The notes under the pieces were generated by a model. That model made no database searches, was not told the origin of the DNA, and was given only the letters and a program-made list of their open reading frames with translations. Shown here in pieces: positions 1 to 12,031 of a stretch of 17,665 bases of DNA. Every line of letters begins with the position of its first letter. The first letter of the stretch is position 1. The translations under genes and the position numbers were made by a program. Source of the stretch: Phenylobacterium sp. CCH9-H3 (GTDB taxonomy: Bacteria > Pseudomonadota > Alphaproteobacteria > Caulobacterales > Caulobacteraceae). The stretch lies in contig NZ_LSJI01000222.1 in NCBI RefSeq assembly GCF_001557235.1, forward strand, positions 1-17,665, given 5' to 3'.

Positions 1-55
1 CGATCGTGCCGATGTTGCAGTGCGGCTTGTTGCGTTCGAACTTCTCTTTGGCCAT
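1..55 (-). CDS. tuf: Elongation factor Tu, N-terminal end only (partial)
   Basis: Only the first 18 codons lie in the window; the gene continues past the left edge. Reading leftward from the ATG at 55-53, the peptide begins [18 protein letters not shown], the typical alphaproteobacterial EF-Tu N-terminus just before the first GTP-binding loop. EF-Tu is the GTPase that delivers aminoacyl-tRNA to the ribosome. A GGAG ribosome binding site (complement of 62-65) lies 6 bases before the ATG. The gene is 49 bases downstream of fusA on the same strand with no terminator between, so it is very probably the last gene of the str operon. The identification is firm although almost all of the protein is missing. 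Confidence 0.95.
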   Translation of the reverse strand, partial: MAKEKFERNKPHCNIGTI

Positions 56-104
56 TTCAAGCTCCAGCCCTGTCCGGGCTTGTCCTCTTACTAGGGTTGG
101 AAGG

Positions 105-2183
<2,079 letters not shown>

Positions 2184-2228
2184 AGCGGATGCTCTGCGAA
2201 AAAGGATGTGTGCGGGAGGCTGAACGAA

Positions 2229-2263
2229 CGGCGCGGGCGGTTTATCTCAAACCGCCCGCGCCG
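2229..2263 (-). other. Strong 15-bp hairpin between rpsG and fusA
   Basis: A perfect inverted repeat has arms at 2229-2243 and 2249-2263 with a 5-base loop. In RNA of the minus strand it would be a very GC-rich stem followed by UUCGUUCAG. That is too poor in U for a confident intrinsic terminator. The fusA start is 46 bases downstream. Possible roles are an attenuator that lowers fusA-tuf relative to rpsL-rpsG, an RNA-processing or 3'-end stabilising structure, or a protein-binding site. In E. coli the S7 autoregulatory site lies in the rpsL-rpsG gap, but here that gap is only 11 bases, so this larger gap is the only roomy intercistronic site near rpsG. The structure is plain in the sequence; the function is inference. 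Confidence 0.75.
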
Positions 2264-2286
2264 GAAAGCTCACTTGGAAGTCGGGC

Positions 2287-2760
2287 TTACCAGCGGTAGT
2301 GCGAGAACGCCCGGTTGGCTTCGGCCATCTTGTGCGTGTCTTCACGCTTCTTGACGGCGGCGCCGCGGTTCGAGGAGGCGTCCAGCAGCTCGCCGGCCAG
2401 CTTCTCGGTCATGGTGTTTTCGCCGCGGTTGCGGGCGGCGTTGATCAGCCAGCGGATCGCCAGGGCGCGGCGGCGCTCGGGGCGCACTTCCACGGGGACC
2501 TGGTAGGTCGCGCCGCCGACCCGGCGGGAGCGGACTTCGATGGCCGGGGCTACGTTGTCGAGGGCGGTGTGGAAGGTTTCCAGCGGGCCCAGGTCCTTGC
2601 GGCGGTTCTCGAGGATATCGAAGGCGCCATAGACGATGGTCTCGGCCACAGCCTTCTTACCTTCGTACATCACGTAGTTCATGAACTTGGTGACGACGAG
2701 GTCCCCGAACTTCGGATCCGGGAGGACTTCACGTTTATCTGCGCGACGGCGACGGGACAT
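2287..2760 (-). CDS. rpsG: 30S ribosomal protein S7
   Basis: S7 is the primary assembly protein of the 30S head; it binds the 3' major domain of 16S rRNA and lies near the E site. The product is 157 residues, the usual length, starting [20 protein letters not shown] and ending AFSHYRW. An open frame continues upstream to 2952, but the extension overlaps rpsL and has no family resemblance, so the ATG at 2760 is chosen. It is supported by an AAGGA ribosome site 8 bases upstream. That site shares bases with the TAA stop of rpsL (TAAGGA), so the two genes are tightly coupled with only an 11-base gap. Typical S7 blocks are present: [29 protein letters not shown] and [10 protein letters not shown]. 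It is followed by the strong hairpin before fusA. Confidence 0.98.
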   Translation of the reverse strand: MSRRRRADKREVLPDPKFGDLVVTKFMNYVMYEGKKAVAETIVYGAFDILENRRKDLGPLETFHTALDNVAPAIEVRSRRVGGATYQVPVEVRPERRRALAIRWLINAARNRGENTMTEKLAGELLDASSNRGAAVKKREDTHKMAEANRAFSHYRW

Positions 2761-2771
2761 CTCTGAATTCC

Positions 2772-3143
2772 TTACTTCGGACGCTTGGCGCCGTAGAGCG
2801 AACGGCGCTGGCGACGATCCTTGACGCCTTGCGTGTCGAGCACGCCGCGCAGGATGTGATAACGGACGCCGGGCAAGTCCTTCACGCGGCCGCCGCGGAT
2901 CAGGACCACCGAGTGTTCCTGCAGGTTGTGACCTTCGCCGGGGATGTAGCACACAGCTTCGATGCCGGTGGTCAGACGGACCTTGGCGACCTTACGCAGA
3001 GCCGAGTTCGGCTTCTTCGGGGTCGTGGTGTAAACCCGGGTGCAGACGCCGCGGCGTTGCGGGCACCCCTTCAGGGCCGGGACCTTGTTGCGCGCCGGCT
3101 TGTTTTGCCGGGGCTTACGGATGAGCTGGTTGACTGTCGGCAT
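2772..3143 (-). CDS. rpsL: 30S ribosomal protein S12
   Basis: S12 sits at the 30S decoding centre and helps control accuracy. The product is 123 residues, standard length, beginning [12 protein letters not shown] and carrying [17 protein letters not shown]. The residues where streptomycin-resistance changes occur are wild type: Lys43 and Lys88 (Lys42 and Lys87 in E. coli numbering without Met). Asp89, the methylthiolation site known in E. coli, is also present. It is the first gene of the str operon. The ATG at 3143 has only a weak ribosome site (GAGA about 5 bases upstream). A long leader of roughly 170 bases with a promoter and a terminator-like hairpin precedes it, suggesting regulated entry into the operon. 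Confidence 0.98.
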   Translation of the reverse strand: MPTVNQLIRKPRQNKPARNKVPALKGCPQRRGVCTRVYTTTPKKPNSALRKVAKVRLTTGIEAVCYIPGEGHNLQEHSVVLIRGGRVKDLPGVRYHILRGVLDTQGVKDRRQRRSLYGAKRPK

Positions 3144-3188
3144 CTAGTCTCGCTTGCGTGGAGGCGTGTGCCGTTTGGCCGAGGCGCC

Positions 3189-3284
3189 TCAGTTGGGATC
3201 GTTTTGGTCGTTGCTCGAGGCCCACCCATGAAACGCAAAAACTCGCCGGAGCACCGTAGCGGCGTTCCGGCGGGAGCGGCTCAT
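3189..3284 (-). CDS. Possible 31-codon leader ORF upstream of rpsL (speculative)
   Basis: Reading leftward from an ATG at 3284-3282, a 31-codon frame ends with TGA at 3191-3189. It starts about 32 bases after the predicted str transcription start and runs straight through the terminator-like hairpin at 3237-3272. The peptide would begin MSRSRRNAATVLRRVF; it is Arg-rich near the start but has no striking run of one codon. I see no convincing ribosome binding site before it. If translated, a ribosome would disrupt the hairpin, which is why it is noted. It may equally be chance. Confidence 0.2.
   Translation of the reverse strand: MSRSRRNAATVLRRVFAFHGWASSNDQNDPN
3237..3272 (-). terminator. Terminator-like hairpin in the rpsL leader (candidate attenuator)
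   Basis: On the minus strand the outer arms CGCCGGA / TCCGGCG (3272-3266 and 3250-3244) form 7 pairs. After a single A-C mismatch, an inner 5-pair stem (one G-U pair) closes a CTA loop. The structure is followed by AG and five Ts (3241-3237), the form of a rho-independent terminator. No minus-strand gene ends upstream, because the neighbouring gene runs the other way. The only transcript it could stop is therefore the str transcript from the promoter at 3323-3351, about 100 bases before rpsL. That makes an attenuator the simplest reading. The structure is visible; regulated termination is inferred. Confidence 0.55.
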
Positions 3285-3322
3285 CGGAGCTGGGAAGAAT
3301 CCCCGGCCTCGAAAGAGCGCGC

Positions 3323-3351
3323 TACATAGTCGGGAAGGGCCGTCTCGTCAA
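3323..3351 (-). promoter_or_regulatory. Predicted sigma-70/73-type promoter of the str operon
   Basis: Read on the minus strand, TTGACG (3351-3346) is followed after exactly 17 bases by TATGTA (3328-3323), a good match to housekeeping promoters and to the Caulobacter sigma-73 style. The expected start is near 3316, giving a leader of about 170 bases before rpsL. It is the best such match I found in the divergent gap. No equally clear promoter was seen for the plus-strand gene on the other side. Confidence 0.65.
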
Positions 3352-3453
3352 TCTGCGTGCGGACTGGGCCGGAAGATCGGCCGCGGCCATGAATTCGCCT
3401 CGCGAACGCCCCTTCCCTAAGGCGCAGCTTTCGCGGGGAAGCAAGGAGCGTTG

Positions 3454-4140
3454 ATGCCGGCGGCGGGTCGGAGCCGGAGGTATGGGATCGTGGCGGCCTC
3501 GCTGGCCGCCCACGCGGTGCTCGCGACCCTCCTGGTCCTGCACGCGCCGCGCCTGCGCATGCCCGAGATGCGCTCCGGCCCGCCCGAGCCGATCATCCCC
3601 GTCCTGATCATGCCGCGCACGCCGCCCGCCGCCAGCGCCCCCGACGGCAAGCCGACGCCGATCCGCCTGCACCGCCGCCAGACCCGCTTCTCCGAGCCCC
3701 CGCCCGTGGCGCCGCTGGTCGTTCCCGAGCGCCCCCAGGACGCGCCGCGGCCCGCGGCCTCCGCCGGACCGCGGACCCTGGCGATCCCGCCCTACGAGGA
3801 CGCCCTGGCCTCCAACGCCCGCAACGCGCTGCGCAGCCGCCGCAACTGCGACGACCCGAGCCTGTCGCGGTCCGAGCGGGAGGCCTGCCAGGAACGGTTC
3901 TTCGCCGGCGGTCGGGACGCGCCGCCGCTCGGGCTCGGGATCGAGGCGGGCAAGGCGTCCGACCTGGCGCGCGCGGCCCTGCGCAAGGAGCAGGACTATG
4001 GCTACAAGCGCGGCGTCATGCCGCCCTCGCCGCCCACGCCCGGCGCAGGCTGGGACAAGTACCGAGGGCCTCCCGGCCAGGCGGAGGCGTTGGCCGGTTC
4101 GCTCGGCAACGACCGCCCGGCCGCGAAGGTCCCCTTCTGA
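3454..4140 (+). CDS. Proline-rich, single-pass membrane-anchored protein with TonB-like N-terminus
   Basis: This is the only plus-strand gene. The ATG at 3454 is chosen because an AAGGAG ribosome site (3443-3448) lies 5 bases upstream; an adjoining TTG at 3451 would be too close. The product has 228 residues. A basic N-terminus (RSRR, 6-9) is followed by one hydrophobic segment (about 10-31), so the rest should face the periplasm. Within that segment Ser16 and His20 form the SxxxH pattern of TonB transmembrane helices, at the same residue numbers as in E. coli TonB. A Pro-rich stretch follows (about 42-110). The C-terminal part contains two cysteines (132 and 145) that could form a disulfide, but I see no recognisable TonB C-terminal domain. 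The function is unknown; it may be a degenerate or specialised TonB relative. Its stop codon directly abuts that of the convergent di-iron gene. Confidence 0.75.
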   Translation: MPAAGRSRRYGIVAASLAAHAVLATLLVLHAPRLRMPEMRSGPPEPIIPVLIMPRTPPAASAPDGKPTPIRLHRRQTRFSEPPPVAPLVVPERPQDAPRPAASAGPRTLAIPPYEDALASNARNALRSRRNCDDPSLSRSEREACQERFFAGGRDAPPLGLGIEAGKASDLARAALRKEQDYGYKRGVMPPSPPTPGAGWDKYRGPPGQAEALAGSLGNDRPAAKVPF

Positions 4141-5244
4141 TCAGGCGGCCACCCGGGCCTTCATCTCCAGCGGCGCCTCCAGCACCGCCCAGTCGATCAT
4201 CCCGTCGTGCTGCAGGCTCTCGAACTCCAGCACGCCCAGCTCCTCGAACTTCGGCCGGATGGCGTCGGTGAGCAGGCCCACCCGTTTCAGGTTCGGGATC
4301 ATCCGCTCGAACAGGAACTTGCGGAACGCCTGGCCGCCGTGGCTCCGGGCGTTGATCTCCAGCGCCTCCTCATGGGTGAAGCCGAACTCCTCGGCCACCG
4401 TGGTCGAGACCAGCCGGTTCTTCATCACCACGCAGGCCTCGTAGGCGAACTGGGCGCGCTCCTCGATCTGGTCCTGCGGCAGCGAGCGGATCCAGTCCTC
4501 CAGGTAGTTCACGCCAAACGCCACGTGCCGGCCCTCGTCGCGCATCACCAGGCCGACGACCTGCTTCAACAGCGGGTCCGGCGTGCTCTCGTGGATGGTC
4601 TGGAACGCGGCGAGCGCCAGGCCCTCGATGAGGATCTGCATGCCGATGAACTTCAGGTCCCACCGCTCGTCGGTGAGCACCTTGTCCAGCAGGAACTTCA
4701 GGTTCGGATTGATCGGATAGATCATGTGGCACCGCTCCATCAGGTAGCGGTGGAACACCTCCACGTGCCGCGCCTCGTCGAAGGTCTGGGAGGCGGCGTA
4801 GAGCTTGGCGTCGTGGGTCGGGGCGCAGCTCACCAGCTGCGAGGCGACCATCAGGGCCCCCTGCTCCCCATGCAGGAACTGCGACAGCGTCTGGGCGCTG
4901 GTCCGGCGCATGAAGTCGGCCTTCTGGGCCGGGGTCAGCGCCCTCCACTTGGGATGGTCGCTGAATCCCTGCGGCTCGGGCGCATCAGCCTGCGGCGCCG
5001 GCGGCGGCAGGGTCCAGTCCACGTCCAGTTCGGAGTTCCAGTTGAACCGCTTGCCCAGTTCGTAGAGCCGCCGGATGCGGGCGTTCGCCGCTTCGTAATC
5101 CCAGTTGTACGAGCCGGTCAGCGGCGTGTGGAATATCTCGCGGATGACCTCGACGTCGTGGTCGGTCAGCCGGTGGGCGAGATCCTCCTCACCGAAGTAC
5201 TGCACCTCGGTGGGCGGACCCTTGACCTCTTGGACCTGCAGCAT
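4141..5244 (-). CDS. Ferritin-like di-iron carboxylate protein (R2/oxygenase-like), function unknown
   Basis: The 367-residue product carries the full ligand set of a ferritin-like di-iron four-helix bundle: Glu127 (HGEQ), Glu157 and His160 (FDEARH), Glu207 (IEGLAL), Glu237 and His240 (RDEGRH). Spacing of about 30, 50 and 30 residues is typical of ribonucleotide reductase R2-like and di-iron oxygenase proteins. No signal peptide or membrane segment is evident, so it should be cytoplasmic. It lacks features that would let me call it true NrdB, a desaturase or an AurF-type N-oxygenase, so the substrate is open. The ATG at 5244 has a GGGAG ribosome site about 6 bases upstream. The 93-base gap before it contains a perfect FixK/FNR box and a matching -10, implying induction at low oxygen. 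Its TGA stop abuts the stop of the convergent plus-strand gene with no room for a terminator. Confidence 0.85.
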   Translation of the reverse strand: MLQVQEVKGPPTEVQYFGEEDLAHRLTDHDVEVIREIFHTPLTGSYNWDYEAANARIRRLYELGKRFNWNSELDVDWTLPPPAPQADAPEPQGFSDHPKWRALTPAQKADFMRRTSAQTLSQFLHGEQGALMVASQLVSCAPTHDAKLYAASQTFDEARHVEVFHRYLMERCHMIYPINPNLKFLLDKVLTDERWDLKFIGMQILIEGLALAAFQTIHESTPDPLLKQVVGLVMRDEGRHVAFGVNYLEDWIRSLPQDQIEERAQFAYEACVVMKNRLVSTTVAEEFGFTHEEALEINARSHGGQAFRKFLFERMIPNLKRVGLLTDAIRPKFEELGVLEFESLQHDGMIDWAVLEAPLEMKARVAA

Positions 5245-5285
5245 GGGCGTCTCCCTGTCGCCCGGTGTGGTCCGGGCCTGGGGAG

Positions 5286-5326
5286 ATCATAAAAATGACG
5301 CCCGCGTCATCTTTGATCGAGATCAA
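5286..5326 (-). promoter_or_regulatory. FixK/FNR-activated class II promoter of the di-iron gene
   Basis: The sequence at 5313-5326 is TTGATCGAGATCAA, a perfect match to the FNR/FixK consensus TTGAT-N4-ATCAA. On the minus strand a good -10, TATGAT (5291-5286), follows at a distance that puts the box centre near -40.5 relative to a predicted start at about 5279. That is essentially the classical class II position (-41.5), where the activator replaces the -35 contact. The only gene positioned for it is the di-iron protein starting at 5244. Oxygen-limited induction is inferred from the family of regulators that use this site. Confidence 0.75.
5295..5310. promoter_or_regulatory. Perfect palindrome ATGACGC-CC-GCGTCAT inside the FixK promoter
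   Basis: Seven-base perfect arms are separated by two bases. The site lies between the FixK box and the -10 element, centred near -23.5. An additional dimeric regulator bound there would block RNA polymerase, so an operator for a repressor is a reasonable reading. I do not recognise the regulator. Confidence 0.5.
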
Positions 5327-5337
5327 CCTGGAGCGGC

Positions 5338-5667
5338 TCAATCGAAGATGTCGAAGATGTCGAAGCCCTTCTTTTTCTTCTTGTAGTGATAGTCGTCGTC
5401 GTAGCGGTAGCGGCCGTGCTCCCGGTCGTAGGGGTGCTTGCGCTTCCACTCGTCCGGGCTGCGATGGAACTCGGACACCTCGCGCTCGAAGCGCTGGCGG
5501 TCCTGTTGCTGGCCCACCTGCTCCTCGCGCTGGCCGTTCAACAGCTTTTCCAACTCGCCGCGGTCGAGCCAGACCCCGCGGCAGCTGGGGCACATGTCGA
5601 TCTCCACGCCGGAGCGGGCGACGTTCTGCATGGACGTGTTGCAGTTCGGGCAGAGCAGCAGCGGCAC
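5338..5667 (-). CDS. Small zinc-ribbon protein of the zf-TFIIB family
   Basis: The 109-residue product has a zf-TFIIB-type zinc ribbon at the N-terminus. Cys6 and Cys9 (CPNC) pair with Cys26 and Cys29 (CPSC), followed by the family signature RGVWLDRGELEKLL. The middle (about 45-90) is charged and glutamine/arginine-rich. The C-terminus is a lysine run followed by the repeated motif FDIFDIFD. Such proteins are common and poorly characterised; nucleic-acid or protein binding is a guess. The start is GTG at 5667, supported by a GAGGAGG ribosome site 7 bases upstream. It is 60 bases after the peptidase gene and has a candidate promoter of its own at 5693-5720. It lies 93 bases before the di-iron gene, whose FixK promoter begins 11 bases past this stop codon, so co-regulation of the two is not implied. 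Confidence 0.9.
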   Translation of the reverse strand: MPLLLCPNCNTSMQNVARSGVEIDMCPSCRGVWLDRGELEKLLNGQREEQVGQQQDRQRFEREVSEFHRSPDEWKRKHPYDREHGRYRYDDDYHYKKKKKGFDIFDIFD

Positions 5668-5692
5668 GGGCGGTCCTCCTCGGTGAAGGACT

Positions 5693-5720
5693 GATCTAAT
5701 GACTCATACGCGTATGCCAA
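5693..5720 (-). promoter_or_regulatory. Candidate promoter of the zf-TFIIB gene with a palindrome in the spacer
   Basis: On the minus strand TTGGCAT (5720-5714) and ATTAGATC (5700-5693) are separated by 13 bases, resembling the Caulobacter sigma-73 layout (TTGNCGS, 10-14 bases, GCTANAWC), each with mismatches. A 12-base perfect palindrome, CATACGCGTATG (5705-5716), overlaps the -35 edge and the spacer, where an operator would be effective. The palindrome is certain, the promoter is moderate, and the regulator is unknown. Confidence 0.4.
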
Positions 5721-5727
5721 GGGGCGA

Positions 5728-7671
5728 TCAGTTCACCGGCAGGTTCTTCGCCAGGAATCGCTCCAGAACCTCCAGGGTCTGGGTCCGCGTCGCGCTACGG
5801 GTGAGGTAGTGGTTCTCGTTCTCGAGGATCACGAGCTCGTAGGGCAGGTTCAGCGCCTTCAGCTTTTCGGCCATCAGCAACGACTGCGACGGCAGGACGA
5901 CCGTGTCCTTGTCCCCGTGGATCAGCAGTATCGGAGCCTTGGACGCCTGGGCGTGGCGGGCCGGGGACATCGCGCCGATCTTGCCGGGCTCCATGACGCC
6001 GAGTTCCTCACGCAGATCCTCGAGGCCCGCGCTCTCGCGGCCGTAGAGGCGGGCTTCCTCGGTCAGCAGAAGTCCCAGGTCCGAGATGCCGGCGATGGAC
6101 GCCGCGCAGCGATACGCGCTGGGATTCAGCGTCGCGCCGGCCAGCGCGGCATATCCGCCAAAGCTCGCGCCCACGATGCACACGCGGCCCGCATCGATCT
6201 CGCCGGACCCGGCCAATGTGGCGATCCCATCGAGAAGATCGGTCTGCACCTTGCCGCCCCACTCCCCTCGCCCCGCGTCTTTGTGGGCGCGGCCAAAGCC
6301 CGTCGATCCCCGAAACTGCGGCTGCAGCACCGCATAGCCACGGGTCGCGAGGAACTGGGCGATGTAGTCGAAGTCGAACTCGTCGTGCGCCGCGGGCCCG
6401 CCGTGGGGCAGCACCACCAGGGGCAGCTTCCTCGCGTCGGTCACACCGGGCGGAAGGGTCAGGAACGCCGGGATCTCCAGCCCGTCCCGCGCCTTGTAGG
6501 TGAAGGCGCGGGTCGCGCCGAGCGCAGCCCCCTTCAGCTCGGGATACTCCTCACCCAGCGGCGAAATTTCCTTGCGGGTCTTGTCGTAGAGATACCAGAC
6601 GCCCGGATGGGACGGCGACGATACGCGAGCCATGAACCGCGTCCGGTCCGCGGACCAACCATCCAACGCGACGTTGCGCCCCTTGAACGCACGACCAAGC
6701 GTGGCGTGCGCCGCGCCAATCTCGGGGTCGAGCCATTGGACCTTCGGTTGATCGGACCCGAGCGCGAAACCCGCCAGCCCGTTGCGATTGACGTCCCAGA
6801 TCAACTCGAGCCCGGCGCCGCCCTCGCTCACCACCTCTTCCACACGGTCCGTCAGGCGCAGGCGGATCAACTTGCCGTCACGCTCCAGGAACACGGCGTC
6901 CTCCGGCTCGGAGTAGCCCAGGAAGGTCTGCTCGGGCCCAACACCTTCCGCCCACAGCTGTGTCCACTGGTTCTTGCCCTTGGGGCGGCCGAACACCGAA
7001 CGCCGGAAGGTCAGTTCGTCGACGTCGATGCGGACCCGGGCCTCGCCGCTCAGATCGACGTCCCAGGACCGGGTGTCGTAGTCGCCGCGCTCAATGACCC
7101 GTCCCTTCCCCGTGGCCGGATCAATGCTCCACATCGCCCGCACGCTGGCGTTCTGAACGCCCTTCCGCTTGATCTTCGTGTTCATGGAGTCGGCCCCCAT
7201 GCCCTCGACCAGGTCGTTGACCAGCACGCGCGCCGGCGACGAGTTGGTGATGCCCACGATGGGCTGGCCGCCGACCAGATATTGCGTGGTCGTCAAGTTG
7301 TCGAAGAAGCGGGACACAGCCTTGGCCTGCGGCGTGACCGCGATGTGGCGCTCGATCCGGTAGAACTGCTTGGGACCGGCGTCGTGCCAGTACGCGACGC
7401 TCGCGATGACATGGTCGTCGCCGGCCCAGCGCAGCCGGGTGGTCTCAACGTCTCCGAGCTTCAGGATCGGCAGGTCCGGCTGATCGATCGTAGCGATCGA
7501 GATCACCCGCTGGTCTGACGCGCCGCCCAGGATGGCGACCCTTTGGCCGCTGGGCGAGATCGCGGCGTCCACCACCGCCGGCACACGGCCGAACGCAGAC
7601 GCCGGCGGCGGCGCGGCCTGCGCTCCGCTGGCCACGACGAGCGCGGCCGACGCCGCGAGTACGCTACGCAT
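5728..7671 (-). CDS. Secreted S9-family (prolyl oligopeptidase-like) serine peptidase
   Basis: With the ATG at 7671 the product is 647 residues. Residues 1-19 form a signal peptide (MRSVLAASAALVVASGAQA, AxA-type cleavage), so it acts in the periplasm or outside. The middle (about 30-390) has the repeat character of a beta-propeller. The C-terminal third is an alpha/beta hydrolase domain with HGGP (423-426), the nucleophile motif GASFGG (Ser503), HGDKD (Asp589 the likely acid) and the catalytic His621 (ENENH). The expected activity is hydrolysis of small peptides or acyl-peptides; the substrate is unknown. The open frame extends to 7764, but that would place the start inside the rpoC terminator T-tract and bury the signal peptide. 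A GTG at 7683 is a possible alternative, adding MSSK. Ribosome sites for both are weak. The gene is downstream of the rpoC terminator, so it probably has its own promoter. Confidence 0.88.
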   Translation of the reverse strand: MRSVLAASAALVVASGAQAAPPPASAFGRVPAVVDAAISPSGQRVAILGGASDQRVISIATIDQPDLPILKLGDVETTRLRWAGDDHVIASVAYWHDAGPKQFYRIERHIAVTPQAKAVSRFFDNLTTTQYLVGGQPIVGITNSSPARVLVNDLVEGMGADSMNTKIKRKGVQNASVRAMWSIDPATGKGRVIERGDYDTRSWDVDLSGEARVRIDVDELTFRRSVFGRPKGKNQWTQLWAEGVGPEQTFLGYSEPEDAVFLERDGKLIRLRLTDRVEEVVSEGGAGLELIWDVNRNGLAGFALGSDQPKVQWLDPEIGAAHATLGRAFKGRNVALDGWSADRTRFMARVSSPSHPGVWYLYDKTRKEISPLGEEYPELKGAALGATRAFTYKARDGLEIPAFLTLPPGVTDARKLPLVVLPHGGPAAHDEFDFDYIAQFLATRGYAVLQPQFRGSTGFGRAHKDAGRGEWGGKVQTDLLDGIATLAGSGEIDAGRVCIVGASFGGYAALAGATLNPSAYRCAASIAGISDLGLLLTEEARLYGRESAGLEDLREELGVMEPGKIGAMSPARHAQASKAPILLIHGDKDTVVLPSQSLLMAEKLKALNLPYELVILENENHYLTRSATRTQTLEVLERFLAKNLPVN

Positions 7672-7702
7672 TTTGGAAGACACCCCCGTATTCCCCGCCA
7701 CG

Positions 7703-7732
7703 AGGGTAGCGTGCAGCTTGGCTGTGACGCAA
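7703..7732 (-). promoter_or_regulatory. Weak candidate promoter of the S9 peptidase gene
   Basis: Between the rpoC terminator and the peptidase start, TTGCGT (7732-7727) and GCTACCCT (7710-7703) on the minus strand are placed about as a sigma-73 promoter would be. The predicted start is near 7696, about 25 bases before the chosen ATG. The match is only fair, but some promoter is expected here because the terminator just upstream should stop rpoC transcription. Confidence 0.3.
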
Positions 7733-7762
7733 CCCAGACCGGACCACATCGGCAGCGCGGCC

Positions 7763-7795
7763 AAAACAAAACGGCCCGGGGTTTCCCCCGGGCCG
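7763..7795 (-). terminator. Intrinsic terminator of the rpoBC operon
   Basis: Perfect 10-base arms (7772-7781 and 7786-7795) make a GC-only stem. On the minus strand it is closed by a GAAA tetraloop and followed by TTTTGTTTTG. It lies 30 bases after the rpoC stop codon. All parts of a rho-independent terminator are present. Confidence 0.95.
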
Positions 7796-7824
7796 CTCGT
7801 TACGCGTGACTGGACTGGAGAGGT

Positions 7825-12018
<4,194 letters not shown>

Positions 12019-12031
12019 CTTGGTTCCTTCT

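Noticed and set aside
2761..2952. N-terminal extension of S7
   Set aside because: It overlaps rpsL in another frame; the family start and a ribosome site support 2760.
4141..5244. Calling the di-iron gene class I ribonucleotide reductase NrdB
   Set aside because: The ligand pattern fits the wider ferritin-like superfamily, but no nrdA neighbour or NrdB-specific tail is seen, so only a general call is supported.
5809..7518. Plus-strand open frame opposite the S9 peptidase
   Set aside because: The minus-strand frame has a signal peptide and an intact catalytic triad; the plus frame has no family features.
7672..7764. N-terminal extension of the S9 peptidase
   Set aside because: It would start within the rpoC terminator region and hide an otherwise clear signal peptide.
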